The notes: generated by a model from the letters alone, not told the origin. Counted from the stretch's first letter, positions 9,240-19,251 are shown. The stretch is DNA of 64,000 nucleotides from Marinilabiliaceae bacterium JC017 (GCA_004296775.1 RHGE01000007.1:44774-108773); one strand, 5' to 3'. Translations and numbers: made by a program.

Positions 9240-9269
9240 CAAAGTTAAGATTTTTTACAAAGCAGTCAA
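9240..9269 (-). promoter_or_regulatory. Promoter of the coiled-coil gene
   Basis: On the minus strand TTG (9267-9269) and TAACTTTG (9240-9247) are separated by 19 bp, which fits the Bacteroidota -33/-7 pattern TTG-N19-21-TAnnTTTG. The start codon follows 33 bp later. Confidence 0.55.
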
Positions 9270-9554
9270 TGTTACTAACAAGTCGTCACATTTGACTATT
9301 CACTAATTTATTTTCCTAACCTAAAAGCGATTAAAAGCATACTCAATGAAAGAAAATTGAATACTCCTTATTTATCTGTTCTCAATGACTGCATCATTAA
9401 TAAACTCATAATCTAAAATTAAATCCTATTCACGGATTTCAATTTATATATGCTTACTAACCCACAGAAACGCCACATGGTTATTCAGATTCCATCGCTT
9501 TAGAATGGGATTATCGAAAAAACAACAACACAAATCGTCAGAGAAAAGCTTGTT

Positions 9555-9830
9555 TAAAAATAAAAATCATGTTTTCTGTATGGAAATGAGATTTTTTACC
9601 GTTGAATACCATTTTTCTTTGAAGAAATGATGGATTTAAAATTAAAAATCGCTTTTTCCAAGAAGAAAAGAGGCTTTTTACCGTTAAACTCCGCTTTTCT
9701 TTACAGAAATCGCCAATACAAAATTAAAAATCACGTTTTCGAAAAGGAAATGGAGTTTTTTACCGTTAAACGCTTTTTTTCTTCAAAAAAATGATAGTTT
9801 AAAATTAAAAGGAGGGATGCTTTTCTAAAG
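9555..9830. repeat. Tandem array, 82-bp unit built of ~20.5-bp blocks
   Basis: Three tandem units begin at AAAAATC (9561, 9643, 9725), giving a period of exactly 82 bp, with a degenerate fourth start near 9806. Each unit divides into four blocks of about 20-21 bp that begin with a T-run: TTTTC...GAAAT, TTTTTACCGTT, TTTTCTT..AGAAAT, TTTAAAATTAAAAATC. The TTTC/GAAA pairs give imperfect dyads. 82 is not a multiple of three and all frames carry stops, so it is non-coding. It lies in a 1.1-kb gene-free region (9270-10378). Confidence 0.8.
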
Positions 9831-9894
9831 AAACTAGATTTTTATTGGCGTCATTTCACAGTGTCGAGCTTAATTCATCAAGGTAATAATAGAG

Positions 9895-9945
9895 TATCTA
9901 CTTTTATTGAAAAAAAGAAACAAGTAGATAGCCGTATTCCGGCTA
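9895..9945. repeat. Two adjacent inverted repeats
   Basis: TATCTACTT (9895-9903) pairs with AAGTAGATA (9922-9930), and TAGCCG/CGGCTA (9929-9945) forms a second small stem directly after it. The pair sits just beyond the 82-bp array. No T-run follows, so this is not an obvious terminator. Confidence 0.4.
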
Positions 9946-10040
9946 CTCTAGTCATAACACAACTAATCGACTTCGATAGAATAATTCACCTTTTTTCGGG
10001 AATCAATAACTTTTAAACCTTAACTCGCAGCAGTCATATC

Positions 10041-10169
10041 AATAGATCATTAGAGAATAGACAATAGACTGATTTACATTACTCTCATTTTTTGACCATT
10101 AATAACTTTGTCTATTGGATAAACATAAACTGTTCTTCAATTACATACATAAGTTTAACGAACTATTGC
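10041..10169 (+). repeat. Dispersed AATAGATCGTTAGA element, copy 1
   Basis: Begins AATAGATCATTAGAGAATAG and ends near AAGTTTAACGAACTATTG. The inner ATAACTTTGTCTATTGGATA is shared almost exactly with the copy at 32500. AATAGAC and GTCTATT within the element can pair. It contains no ORF. Confidence 0.75.
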
Positions 10170-10378
10170 ATATAGTACCAGAGTTATATTCTTTAATAAA
10201 AAATTCACCAGCAATAACCCAAAAGGATCTGACAAACTAGACCAGTTATTATAGGTGTAACCCATAAACTTTTTAAATTTGCCTAAATTTTAAAGGTGAG
10301 TGAATATTTATCTGTTAGAAAGACTTTTCTTTGATGATTCACCATTTTTTTCAGTTACATACAACAATTAAACACTGC

Positions 10379-12181
10379 ATGAAAAAAGGTTATCTTTTTA
10401 TTATAGCTTGTACTTTGTTTTTCATATGGTCATGTGCCAATCAAGGATTTCCTGAGGGGGGGCCAAAGGACGAAACACCTCCCAGATTAAAGAAATCTAC
10501 CCCCGCTCCTAACGCCTTAAATTATCAAGACAAAGAAATTATTCTGGAATTCAACGAATTGATTCAATTGAAAGATGTGAGTCAAAAGTTTGTCATTTCA
10601 CCACCACTTAATGAGCAACCAATTATAGATGGCAGAGGCAGCCAGGTAAGGGTCAACATCGACGAGGACCTACAACCTAACACAACCTATACGCTTGATT
10701 TTGCCGATGCTATTGTAGATAATAATGAAGGCAATGTGCTACCAAATTTCAGGTTTTCATTTTCCACCGGTGAGGTGGTGGATTCCCTGAGTGTTTCGGG
10801 ACACCTATGGGAAGCAGAAGATTTATCACCGGCCGATGGTGTATTTGTTTTTTTACATGAAAACTTATCAGACACAGCTTTTCAAACCCGCGTTCCTGTT
10901 CGCTTAGCAAAAACAAATGCACAAGGGTATTTTTCCATTCGTAATGTACGACCTGGCCGTTACCGGATTTATGCACTGGGTGACACCAATAACAATTTCA
11001 AATTTGATCAACCTGGCGAACGCATTGGCTGGTCTGATGTAATAATCGATCCATCCTATGAATACAGACAGGTTACAGATACTATTACGCCGGATTCCGT
11101 TTTAGTTTATGACCAATTATTCTACCTCCCTGACAGCTTACAGCTATTCTTATTCCAGGAAGATTACAAACAACAATACCTTTCAGCTGACGAACGCAAA
11201 GAAAAAGCTAAACTCTCATTTGTATTCAACCGCTCTCTCGAAGAAGATTTAAAAATATGGCTCACTGGCCACGAAAAAGAAGAAGCACCATTTATTATTG
11301 AACGGTCTTTTGCCAACGATTCGGTAACGGCCTGGATAAATGACAGCACTCTCTATAACCAGGATTCCATATCGGTTACACTAGAATATCCGGTAAGAGA
11401 TTCGCTTTTTAATCTTGTTTCCAGAACAGATACTATCGCCATGTACTTCTTTGAAGTGAAAGAGAAGAAAAAGAAAAAAAGAAAGAAAAAAGGTGAAGAA
11501 GAAGAGATTCCACATATTAACATTAAAGGATTGCCAAGATCACTGGATCCCTATAAAGCATTGACGTTTTCCTTACCGGCGCCCGCTACTCTATTTGATG
11601 AGTCAGCCATACTGCTAACTCAAAAAATAGATACGTTATTTACGCCTGTGGAATTTGAATTCTGGCAAGACAGCATGAATATTCGTAATTATTATATCAT
11701 GCACAATTGGGAACCAGGTGCGACTTATGAGGTGGCCATAGACTCTGCTGCCATCCGGGACATCTACGACCTGGTAAACAAACCGGTAAAAAATTCATTT
11801 TCCATCAAAGAACTGGAAAGCTACGGCATTTTATATCTTCAAATAAATAATCCCCAGAAAACCTGGTTAGTACAAGTGTTAGATACCAAAGAACAAATTA
11901 TTCAGGAAAGCTACCTCCCATCGAATGGCAAAATTGCTTTTCAATATCTAAAGCCAGGTGACTACATGCTTAAAATCGTAGACGACATCAATGAAAACGG
12001 GAGATGGGACGCGGGTTCATATGGCATTAAAGTACAACCTGAAAAGGTGATGTATTATCCTGATAAAATAACAATCAGAGCCAATTGGGACTATTTACAA
12101 GAGTGGGATCCTACCACTTTTGATATTTACGATTTCTCACAGCGGCATCGCAAACCATCTTCATCGAAACAAAAAAAATAA
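10379..12181 (+). CDS. Ig-like (SbsA-type) domain lipoprotein
   Basis: A 600-residue surface lipoprotein. The signal ends in a lipobox (IWSCAN), followed by QGFPEGGPKDETPP, which is very typical of Bacteroidota proteins with an N-terminal SbsA/Big_5 Ig-like domain (about 35-125, with the FSFSTG end). A carboxypeptidase-regulatory-like beta sandwich follows (GYFSIRNVRPGRYRIYALGD), and a second such module lies near the C-terminus (GDYMLKIVDDINENGRWD). A lysine-rich run (KKKKKRKKK) sits in the middle. I chose the ATG at 10379 because the signal peptide starts there. First of three closely spaced genes. Confidence 0.85.
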   Translation: MKKGYLFIIACTLFFIWSCANQGFPEGGPKDETPPRLKKSTPAPNALNYQDKEIILEFNELIQLKDVSQKFVISPPLNEQPIIDGRGSQVRVNIDEDLQPNTTYTLDFADAIVDNNEGNVLPNFRFSFSTGEVVDSLSVSGHLWEAEDLSPADGVFVFLHENLSDTAFQTRVPVRLAKTNAQGYFSIRNVRPGRYRIYALGDTNNNFKFDQPGERIGWSDVIIDPSYEYRQVTDTITPDSVLVYDQLFYLPDSLQLFLFQEDYKQQYLSADERKEKAKLSFVFNRSLEEDLKIWLTGHEKEEAPFIIERSFANDSVTAWINDSTLYNQDSISVTLEYPVRDSLFNLVSRTDTIAMYFFEVKEKKKKKRKKKGEEEEIPHINIKGLPRSLDPYKALTFSLPAPATLFDESAILLTQKIDTLFTPVEFEFWQDSMNIRNYYIMHNWEPGATYEVAIDSAAIRDIYDLVNKPVKNSFSIKELESYGILYLQINNPQKTWLVQVLDTKEQIIQESYLPSNGKIAFQYLKPGDYMLKIVDDINENGRWDAGSYGIKVQPEKVMYYPDKITIRANWDYLQEWDPTTFDIYDFSQRHRKPSSSKQKK

Positions 12182-12194
12182 AAACGGTAAAAAC

Positions 12195-12506
12195 ATGTCA
12201 GTACTATTAAATTTTGCCATTTTCCCCACCGATAAGGGATCAAGCGTTAGCGCTTACGTAAGCCAGGTAATTAAACACATTGAAGAAAGTGGTGTTAATT
12301 ACAAACTCAATTCGATGGGCACTACCATTGAAACCACTACAATGGCTGAAGCTCTAAAAATAGTGCAGGAATCATATGACATTTTAGATGCCTTATCGGA
12401 TCGCATTTATTGCACGATCACCATTGATGCTCAAAAAGGAAAGGCCAGTCGTATGACCGGAAAAATTGCATCGATCGAACAGAAAATCGGTGAGGTGAAA
12501 AAATAA
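12195..12506 (+). CDS. MTH1187/UPF0045 family thiamine-binding protein
   Basis: A 103-residue protein of the MTH1187/YkoF-like family (Thiamine_BP). The sequence opens with LNFAIFPTDKG and contains NSMGTTIET, the strand-turn pattern of the ferredoxin-like fold that binds thiamine or its pyrimidine moiety in characterised members. No transport genes are nearby, so the physiological role is uncertain. The ATG at 12195, 13 bp after the previous stop, is preferred over a non-ATG start at 12120 inside the upstream gene. Confidence 0.85.
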   Translation: MSVLLNFAIFPTDKGSSVSAYVSQVIKHIEESGVNYKLNSMGTTIETTTMAEALKIVQESYDILDALSDRIYCTITIDAQKGKASRMTGKIASIEQKIGEVKK

Positions 12507-12546
12507 GGTATGATAATTGATTAGAGAATCCGCATAATTTAGTTTT

Positions 12547-13374
12547 ATGAAATCACCTATTAATACCTTAATCATATCAATTCTATTATCCGGATTCTCC
12601 ATCATATCGCTCTTCGGACAATGCAACGATTCCAATTTCAGTTTTCAACCCGGTGAGAAGGTTTCCTATCATGCCTACTACAACTGGCATTTCATCTGGG
12701 TCAATGCGGGAAATGTGACATTTTCAGTTGATCAGACCCGGTATAATCAAAAACCAGCCTACCAAATGACGGCCTATGGTAATACCTATAAATCGTATGA
12801 CCTGTTTTTTAAAGTACGCGATAGTTTCAAGGTTGTTGTAGACACCCTCCACCTGGAGCCCTTCGAATTCAACCGGATTACCAACGAAGGTAGTTATACG
12901 GCTCACCATCATTATAAATTTGATCAACAAACCCGAAGCATACAGACAGCCATAAAAAAAGAAGAAGCGCCCTATTCCTATAACACCATTCCATGGGAAG
13001 ATTGCTCTTTTGACCTGTTAACAATGATATATAAAGCACGAAATATTGACTTTGATGAGTATGCATCCGGAGACAAAATTCCTATCAACATGATAGTGGA
13101 TGGTAAGGCATACGATCTTTTCATTCGTTTCATGGGACGGGAAACCATTAAAAACAGAGATGGTCGCAAATTTAAGTGTCTAAAGTTCTCTCCCCTCCTG
13201 GTAGAAGGCACTATTTTCAAAAGTGGGGAAGGCATGACGGTATGGGTCACAGATGATAAAGCCAGAATTCCCATTGTTGTAGAGGCAAAAATTTTGATCG
13301 GATCGGTAAAAGCTGTCTTCGTCAATGCCGAAGGACTTAGAAATCCGATTGAAGCAGAAATATTGGATGAATAA
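12547..13374 (+). CDS. DUF3108 domain exported protein
   Basis: A 275-residue protein with a signal peptide (about 1-25, ending FGQC) and a DUF3108 body, recognised from FQPGEKVSYHAYYNW near the start of the mature part, the GNVTFSVD strand, and the C-terminal VWVTDDKARIPIVVEAKI. The family is predicted to be periplasmic or outer-membrane associated with unknown function. It is 40 bp downstream of the thiamine-binding gene and ends the rightward run before the convergent HAD gene. Confidence 0.87.
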   Translation: MKSPINTLIISILLSGFSIISLFGQCNDSNFSFQPGEKVSYHAYYNWHFIWVNAGNVTFSVDQTRYNQKPAYQMTAYGNTYKSYDLFFKVRDSFKVVVDTLHLEPFEFNRITNEGSYTAHHHYKFDQQTRSIQTAIKKEEAPYSYNTIPWEDCSFDLLTMIYKARNIDFDEYASGDKIPINMIVDGKAYDLFIRFMGRETIKNRDGRKFKCLKFSPLLVEGTIFKSGEGMTVWVTDDKARIPIVVEAKILIGSVKAVFVNAEGLRNPIEAEILDE

Positions 13375-13386
13375 AAAATTGTATTT

Positions 13387-13414
13387 AATGTGTGGATAAA
13401 TCACACCACACATT
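13387..13414. terminator. Hairpin between convergent genes
   Basis: AATGTGTGG and CCACACATT form a perfect 9-bp stem with a 10-bp loop, located between the stop of the DUF3108 gene and that of the HAD gene. No strong T-run follows on either strand, so termination is likely but not certain. Confidence 0.5.
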
Positions 13415-13450
13415 GTTGATATTTACACCGCACTTCTTCGTTAATAACCA

Positions 13451-14254
13451 TTAAACTTTACTAACCATCTCGGATAAAGCACCATTATATACGGAAGTAA
13501 CGGTATGAAATTGCCTTTTCAAATCATCAGGCGCATTCTCCACAACAAAGGCATGGCTGAAAGCAGTTAGCATATCCAGATCATTATAATCATTCCCCAA
13601 GACTGCTACCTCATCATACGATACACGTTCAAGATTACATACTTTTTCAACACCAATGGCTTTAGAGACTTCTTTATTGAAGAACTCCATCCAAATACTT
13701 TCTCCATCAATCGGAGAGGTGACACGTACGACCTTAACATCGTTCACTACAGAAGCAATCTCATGATAGGTATTTACATCAGGAAGAAAAGCTAAAGCCT
13801 GTGTATAATCTCTTTCCGGCAATCCATCAGAAAGCGGAAATGCATAATTTTCATGCAAAGCCAGGTACCTCAAAAAATCAGGATGTTTTTGAATATTCAT
13901 AGAATAATAGAAACAATGATTTTCAGGAATAGCCCAATGGAGGGTAAATTCCACACCGGCTTTTTTCAATTCAGCAGCAATTATAGCAGTATTTTGCAAT
14001 CCCAAATGCACCGTTTCCAATAATTTCTTATTCTTCCAGTCATAAAGCCCGGCACCCGAAGAAAACACCAGGTAATCAATTGGAAAATCAACTGGCAACA
14101 CAGACAAACAAGAATATAATGTCCGACCCGTGGCCACAACTCTCACTACTCCTTCATTCCCCAGAGCCTGCAATGCCTCCAGGTCGCGATGGTGAAAATC
14201 CTGTTCCCTGGAAAAGATTGTACCGTCAAGGTCGGTTGCTATTAATCGCTTCAT
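13451..14254 (-). CDS. Cof-type HAD phosphatase
   Basis: A 267-residue HAD-superfamily IIB hydrolase. Motif I is ATDLDGTIFS (nucleophile Asp8, acid/base Asp10), motif II VVATGRT, and the C-terminal motifs Lys plus GNDYNDLDML supply the Mg site; the central cap region is of C2 type. Cof-like proteins dephosphorylate sugar phosphates, pyridoxal phosphate or other small phosphoesters, and the substrate here is not readable. It lies 12 bp downstream of metA and is probably in the same transcript. Confidence 0.88.
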   Translation of the reverse strand: MKRLIATDLDGTIFSREQDFHHRDLEALQALGNEGVVRVVATGRTLYSCLSVLPVDFPIDYLVFSSGAGLYDWKNKKLLETVHLGLQNTAIIAAELKKAGVEFTLHWAIPENHCFYYSMNIQKHPDFLRYLALHENYAFPLSDGLPERDYTQALAFLPDVNTYHEIASVVNDVKVVRVTSPIDGESIWMEFFNKEVSKAIGVEKVCNLERVSYDEVAVLGNDYNDLDMLTAFSHAFVVENAPDDLKRQFHTVTSVYNGALSEMVSKV

Positions 14255-14266
14255 TTTATTTGATTA

Positions 14267-15178
14267 TTAATTCTCCAAGACAAATGGCGTTTGCTGATAT
14301 ACGTAATAATTTAACCAATTACTGTATAAAAGGTTTGCATGACTTCTCCAAACCGACACTGGTTTTCTGGAAGGATCATTATCCGGAAAGTAGTTGAATG
14401 GTACTTTAATTGACAAACCTTTATTCACATCTCTGTCATACTCCTCTTTGAGGGTTAACGAATCATATTCGCTATGACCGGTCACAAATATTTGCCGACG
14501 ATCAGCCGACATAACAATATAAGCACCTGCCATAGAAGAATCTGATAACAACATCAGGTTACCTATCTTCTCAATATCCTCTGTTCGCACTTCAGTGTAC
14601 CGAGAGTGAGGAGCATAAAAAATATCATCAAAACCTCTCATCAAGGGTTCCTGCCGATTTTTGACAACATGTGGAAAAATCCCAAAAAGCTTTTCTTTCA
14701 ACTCATACTTGGGTAGCCCATAATGATGATATAATCCTGCTTGCGCCCCCCAACAAATATGAAAAGTATTAGTCACCTGTTGATAACTCCAATCCATAAT
14801 CTCACATAACTCTTCCCAGTAAGTGACTTGTTCAAAATCGAGCTTTTCAACAGGTGCACCCGTAATTATCATCCCATCATATTTCTTTTCCTTCACCTCA
14901 TCAAAAGTTTTATAAAAACTAACAAGGTGTTCACGGGGAGTATTCCTGGGAATATGAGATCTGGTCATTAAAAACTCCACTTCCACTTGTAAAGGAGAAT
15001 TGGACAAAACCCGCAACAGATGTGTCTCTGTAGCAATTTTTAATGGCATCAGATTCAATACCAAAATTTTCAACGGCCTTATATCCTGGATCAAAGCCCT
15101 GCTTTCGTCCATCACAAATACATGTTCCCCTTCCAATACCTGACGAGCAGGTAAAGTATCAGGAATCTTTATCGGCAT
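14267..15178 (-). CDS. metA: Homoserine O-acyltransferase, probably acetyl-CoA type
   Basis: A 303-residue MetA-family enzyme that acylates L-homoserine in methionine synthesis. The catalytic Cys142 (HICWGAQAG), His235 and Glu237 (TGHSEYD) fall at the same numbers as in E. coli MetA. Position 111 is Glu ([12 protein letters not shown]), which in the characterised Bacillus cereus enzyme favours acetyl-CoA, whereas Gly111 gives succinyl-CoA specificity in E. coli. I infer an O-acetyltransferase despite the usual name 'homoserine O-succinyltransferase'. No SAM riboswitch is visible in the 40 bp upstream; tetR precedes it. Confidence 0.93.
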   Translation of the reverse strand: MPIKIPDTLPARQVLEGEHVFVMDESRALIQDIRPLKILVLNLMPLKIATETHLLRVLSNSPLQVEVEFLMTRSHIPRNTPREHLVSFYKTFDEVKEKKYDGMIITGAPVEKLDFEQVTYWEELCEIMDWSYQQVTNTFHICWGAQAGLYHHYGLPKYELKEKLFGIFPHVVKNRQEPLMRGFDDIFYAPHSRYTEVRTEDIEKIGNLMLLSDSSMAGAYIVMSADRRQIFVTGHSEYDSLTLKEEYDRDVNKGLSIKVPFNYFPDNDPSRKPVSVWRSHANLLYSNWLNYYVYQQTPFVLEN

Positions 15179-15218
15179 AAAATGAGACTATTTAAATTAA
15201 TGAGAATAAGAGGAAATT

Positions 15219-15824
15219 CTAACGCTTAATCAAACCATAAAACAGGATGTTGAGAACGTTCTCAATTTGAATCTTAAAATCTTCGAATTTATCCAATGAC
15301 TTAAAAAGTGGCACCTCTAATCCCTTAAGAGAAATAGCAATAGCAACAGAAGCCAATTGTGTATCTTTCACTGTAAAAGAATTATCCCGCACACCTTCTT
15401 CAAGAATACTTTTCAACATTTCCGCTTCTTCCTTCTCTCCCTTTCCTTTAATATCTACCATAAGGTCATAATCCCCAAACATGTCATCTCTCAAGGCTTT
15501 GTAATAATTGTCAAGTTTACGAATGGTTTCCATCCTGACGATGACATAATTCATCAGCTTTTCCTGAGGAGATATGTCAGATTTTAAAACTTCATGCAAG
15601 CGGGAAAACAGGATATCTTCCTCCATTTTTATAACGGCCTGGAATATCTCTTCTTTATTCTTAAAATAATAATACAACGAGCTTTTACCTTTCCTTAAGG
15701 CATGGGCTATATCTTCCATAGTGGTTTTTTTATAGCCAAATTTCGCAAACAGTTCGCGGGCTGCTTCCAAAATGGAAGATCTCATAGTATCGTTGCTTGA
15801 AATTCCTGTTGTTTCCAGACTCAT
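15219..15824 (-). CDS. TetR/AcrR family transcriptional regulator
   Basis: A 201-residue one-component regulator. The N-terminal helix-turn-helix is clear: AARELFAKFGYKKTTMEDIAHAL...KSSLYYYFKNKEEIF (about 20-62). The C-terminal ligand domain is divergent, so ligand and targets cannot be inferred. It is 40 bp upstream of metA on the same strand; it might regulate or simply precede that operon. Confidence 0.9.
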   Translation of the reverse strand: MSLETTGISSNDTMRSSILEAARELFAKFGYKKTTMEDIAHALRKGKSSLYYYFKNKEEIFQAVIKMEEDILFSRLHEVLKSDISPQEKLMNYVIVRMETIRKLDNYYKALRDDMFGDYDLMVDIKGKGEKEEAEMLKSILEEGVRDNSFTVKDTQLASVAIAISLKGLEVPLFKSLDKFEDFKIQIENVLNILFYGLIKR

Positions 15825-15983
15825 CTTTAAAATGCGTTTAGTTTAAGTTCCAATTTCCCGGTAAAATTATAAATAGTTTTTCTTAAAAAAAACTTAAGAT
15901 CACATTACCCACTTACAACCACTAAGTTACAAATAACAATCAAGCTCCATTGAGCAATTATTGATCTTCATCACTGGTGAATA

Positions 15984-18155
15984 TTATTTCTCACTCCCTG
16001 GAATGAAGGCATCTGCCAAACTAAAATCCAGTTGCTTTTTCTCAAGATTCGCTTTGGCAATTACTACTTTAAGTGGATCACCCAATTGATATTTCTTGTT
16101 GTACTTACGTCCGATCAAACAATAATTATCTTCATCGAACCGATAAAAATCATCATCCAAATCCCGAATAGGAATCATTCCCTCACACTTATTTTCATTC
16201 AACTCCACATACACTCCCCATTCGGTAACACCGGAAATAACTCCATCAAAAATCTGGCCCACTTTATCTTTCATGAATTCCACCTGCTTATACTTTATGG
16301 AAGCACGTTCTGCATCGGCAGCCAATTGTTCCATATCAGAGCTATGCTCACACATCTGCTCATATTTTTCTTCATTCACTGATCGGCCACCATCCAGATA
16401 ACGCTCCAACAACCTATGCACCATCATGTCGGGATAACGACGAATGGGTGATGTAAAATGCGTGTAGTGTTTAAAAGCCAAACCATAATGCCCAATGTTA
16501 TGAGTCGAATAAATGGCTTTGGCCATTGTGCGCACCGCCAGGGTCTCCACAATATTTTGCTCAGTTTTTCCTTCAACCTGGTTTAACAAACGGTTAAGAG
16601 CTATGCTTATGGATTCATCACCTTGTGTCCTGATTTCATATCCAAACTTGCGCACAAAAGCGGAAAATGTTTCAAACCTATCGGGATCGGGTTGATCATG
16701 AATCCGATAGATAAATGTCTTGACATGCCCCCTTTTTTGCTCACTAATCTCATTCTTACCTACTAATTCAGCCACCTTTTTATTAGCCAGCAACATGAAC
16801 TCCTCAATGAGTTTATTGGCATCTTTGGATTCCTTAAAATAAACACTCAATGGTTTTCCAGTTTCATCAATCTCAAATTTGACTTCCACCCGTTCAAAAC
16901 CAATGGCACCTTTCTTAAAGCGCTGGTCACGCAATTTCTTGGCCAGATCATCTAACGTTTTAATGGCTTCAGCATGATCGCCATTACCAGTATCCAAAAT
17001 CTCCTGAGCCTCTTCGTAGGTAAATCGACGATCGGATAAAATAACAGTACGGCCAACCCAGCTATTTAAAACCCGGGCTTCAGCATCTATTTCAAAAACA
17101 GCTGAAAAACACAACTTTTCTTCATTGGGTCGAAGCGAACAAATAAAATTACTCAAGCGTTCCGGCAACATAGGTACTACCCTATCGACCAGATATACTG
17201 AAGTAGCCCGGTTATAAGCCTCTTTTTCAATTATGGAATCAGGTTTCACGTAATGTGTCACATCAGCAATATGAACACCTACTTCCCAATTACCATTAGC
17301 CAGTTGGCGCAATGAAAGGGCATCATCAAAGTCTTTAGCATCTTTAGGGTCAATGGTAAAGGTCAATACATCTCTTAAATCACGCCGCTTTGCTACTTCC
17401 TCTTCGGTAATACCGGGCTGAATCTCTTCTGCGGCATTATCAACCTCTTCCGGATATCGGTAAGGCAAATTAAAATCAGCCAGGATGGCATGCATCTCAG
17501 TTTGGTTATCACCGGCATTTCCCAATACATCAATAATTTCACCAATAGGATTCTTAGCCTTATCCGGCCAGTCCACAATTTTTGCAATAGCTTTCTGTCC
17601 GTTTAGTGCCCCATTGAGCGCCTTTTTAGGAATAAAAATATCATGGTGCATAACCCGGGAATCAACAACTAAAAAGGCAAAGTCACCGGATATTTCAACA
17701 ACTCCGACAAAATTCTCTCTTTTTCGTTTAATGATCTCAATAACCTCCCCTTCGGGTTGGTGATGACGCCGGCGGGCATAATGATAGACTTTAACCTGAT
17801 CCCCATTAAGAGCTTTATTCAAACAAGACTGGGGCACAAAAATATCCTCGCCCCCGTCATCCGGTATGATATAAGCCGAACCTTTGCTAGTCATGTCAAC
17901 AATACCGGTTACATAAGCCCCCCTGGCAAGAAGTTTATACTTGCCCGTAGCAACTTCGGTGAGGTATCCATTCTCAAACAACTCCTGCAGTACCACCTGA
18001 ACCAGGTGCCGTCCGGTTTTCTTTTTAACACCAATTATGCCTGAAACCTGCTTATAATTAAAACTTCTTTTGGGATTATCGGTGAAAAGGCCCTGAGTAA
18101 GCTTTTTGATTTCGGCCTTCTTAAATATTTGACTTTTTGATTTCTTTTTTGCCAT
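15984..18155 (-). CDS. rnr: Ribonuclease R
   Basis: A 723-residue 3'-to-5' exoribonuclease of the RNB family. The order is an N-terminal winged-helix region, two cold-shock/OB domains, the RNB catalytic domain with DPKDAKDFDDALSL (Mg-binding aspartates) and HYTHFTSPIRRYPD, and a C-terminal S1 domain (VISGVTEWGVYVEL). It degrades structured RNA including rRNA and mRNA fragments. The length fits RNase R. A single gene, divergent from the MORN-type gene at 18342. Confidence 0.95.
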   Translation of the reverse strand: MAKKKSKSQIFKKAEIKKLTQGLFTDNPKRSFNYKQVSGIIGVKKKTGRHLVQVVLQELFENGYLTEVATGKYKLLARGAYVTGIVDMTSKGSAYIIPDDGGEDIFVPQSCLNKALNGDQVKVYHYARRRHHQPEGEVIEIIKRKRENFVGVVEISGDFAFLVVDSRVMHHDIFIPKKALNGALNGQKAIAKIVDWPDKAKNPIGEIIDVLGNAGDNQTEMHAILADFNLPYRYPEEVDNAAEEIQPGITEEEVAKRRDLRDVLTFTIDPKDAKDFDDALSLRQLANGNWEVGVHIADVTHYVKPDSIIEKEAYNRATSVYLVDRVVPMLPERLSNFICSLRPNEEKLCFSAVFEIDAEARVLNSWVGRTVILSDRRFTYEEAQEILDTGNGDHAEAIKTLDDLAKKLRDQRFKKGAIGFERVEVKFEIDETGKPLSVYFKESKDANKLIEEFMLLANKKVAELVGKNEISEQKRGHVKTFIYRIHDQPDPDRFETFSAFVRKFGYEIRTQGDESISIALNRLLNQVEGKTEQNIVETLAVRTMAKAIYSTHNIGHYGLAFKHYTHFTSPIRRYPDMMVHRLLERYLDGGRSVNEEKYEQMCEHSSDMEQLAADAERASIKYKQVEFMKDKVGQIFDGVISGVTEWGVYVELNENKCEGMIPIRDLDDDFYRFDEDNYCLIGRKYNKKYQLGDPLKVVIAKANLEKKQLDFSLADAFIPGSEK

Positions 18156-18341
18156 TCTATATACTCTTTATAACGATTGGACTATCGTCCCTGTGCAAAG
18201 TAATAAATAAACTCTGCGAATATCCTTAAAAGGAAAAAAATTAGACAAGTACCATTGCGGAAAGCTCCCGTTGGTTTTAAATTAGGTAAACAATTATCAA
18301 TAACGCTTTGTTTTTTCTATCTTCATCACCCATACTTTAAG

Positions 18342-19163
18342 ATGATGCCTGAAAAGAATTTGATCCAATATTTTTTAACTATTACATTAATACTGTCCTC
18401 CTCATCTATAATGGCTCAGAGCTATTGTCTGTTTCAGGGAGACACAATCAATCGCATTGACCAACAAGGAAACAAACAAGGACTTTGGATTCTATTTTCT
18501 GATAAAGACAGTATCATTGTAGAAAAAGGTCACTACAAAGATGGTAAGAAAAATGGTATTTGGACCGCTTTATTTGCTAACGGCAAAACAAAACACCAGA
18601 TTACCTTCGCTAAAGGGCAAGCCATAGGAGCTGCCAAATTCTATTACGAAACCGGCTATATAAAGGAAACCGGCTTATGGAACAAAAATCATTGGGAAGG
18701 CAGCTATCAATACTATTTCCCAAACGGACAACTAGCATACGATTGGTTCTATAATCCATCAGGGAAACGCACCGGACCACAAAAGTATTTCCACGAAAAC
18801 GGACAACTCAAGTTTAAAGGTGAATGGATCAAAGGACAAGCCATAGGCACCGTGGAAATGTTCAACAAAAAAGGACAATTAATTGCCAAACGAAATTATC
18901 AGGAAGGGAAATGCGCCAACGTAGAAACGATAGCCAGCATCAATTCTTCACTTCCTGAACCCGATTTAAAGTCGCCATCCATATTTACAGGCACAGGTAA
19001 CCATACAGTTTACAATCTGAATGGAACCATTGAAAAAAAAGGTTATTTCGAAAAGGGAAACCTAAAAAACGGAGAACTCTTCATCTACAATGACGAAGGA
19101 AAATTAATTCTCAAACACATCTACAAAAATGGGCAATTGACAAAAAGCATTAAACCTGAATAG
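18342..19163 (+). CDS. MORN/YwqK-type repeat exported protein
   Basis: A 273-residue secreted protein with a signal peptide (ends SSSSIMAQS) and repeated MORN-like units of the YwqK family, for example GHYKDGKKNGIWTALFANGK, YYFPNGQLAYDW and YFHENGQLKFKGEW, then one near the C-terminus. Such repeats are often annotated 'toxin-antitoxin system YwqK family antitoxin', but there is no toxin gene here and the signal peptide points to an envelope location, so I do not adopt that role. The ATG at 18342 is preferred to 18255 because it starts the signal peptide. Confidence 0.78.
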   Translation: MMPEKNLIQYFLTITLILSSSSIMAQSYCLFQGDTINRIDQQGNKQGLWILFSDKDSIIVEKGHYKDGKKNGIWTALFANGKTKHQITFAKGQAIGAAKFYYETGYIKETGLWNKNHWEGSYQYYFPNGQLAYDWFYNPSGKRTGPQKYFHENGQLKFKGEWIKGQAIGTVEMFNKKGQLIAKRNYQEGKCANVETIASINSSLPEPDLKSPSIFTGTGNHTVYNLNGTIEKKGYFEKGNLKNGELFIYNDEGKLILKHIYKNGQLTKSIKPE

Positions 19164-19251
19164 CTTTTTCCCCCTCCTCCCTTCGATGGTTCAACCAATA
19201 ATTTGTAATTTAGCCGCTTGTAAATAAAAATATCCTCAACGTACTTGGCGC

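Noticed and set aside
15179..15218. SAM riboswitch before metA
   Set aside because: Only 40 bp separate it from the upstream gene, too short for a riboswitch.
18342..19163. YwqK-type antitoxin
   Set aside because: The name is inherited from the repeat family; this protein has a signal peptide and no toxin partner.
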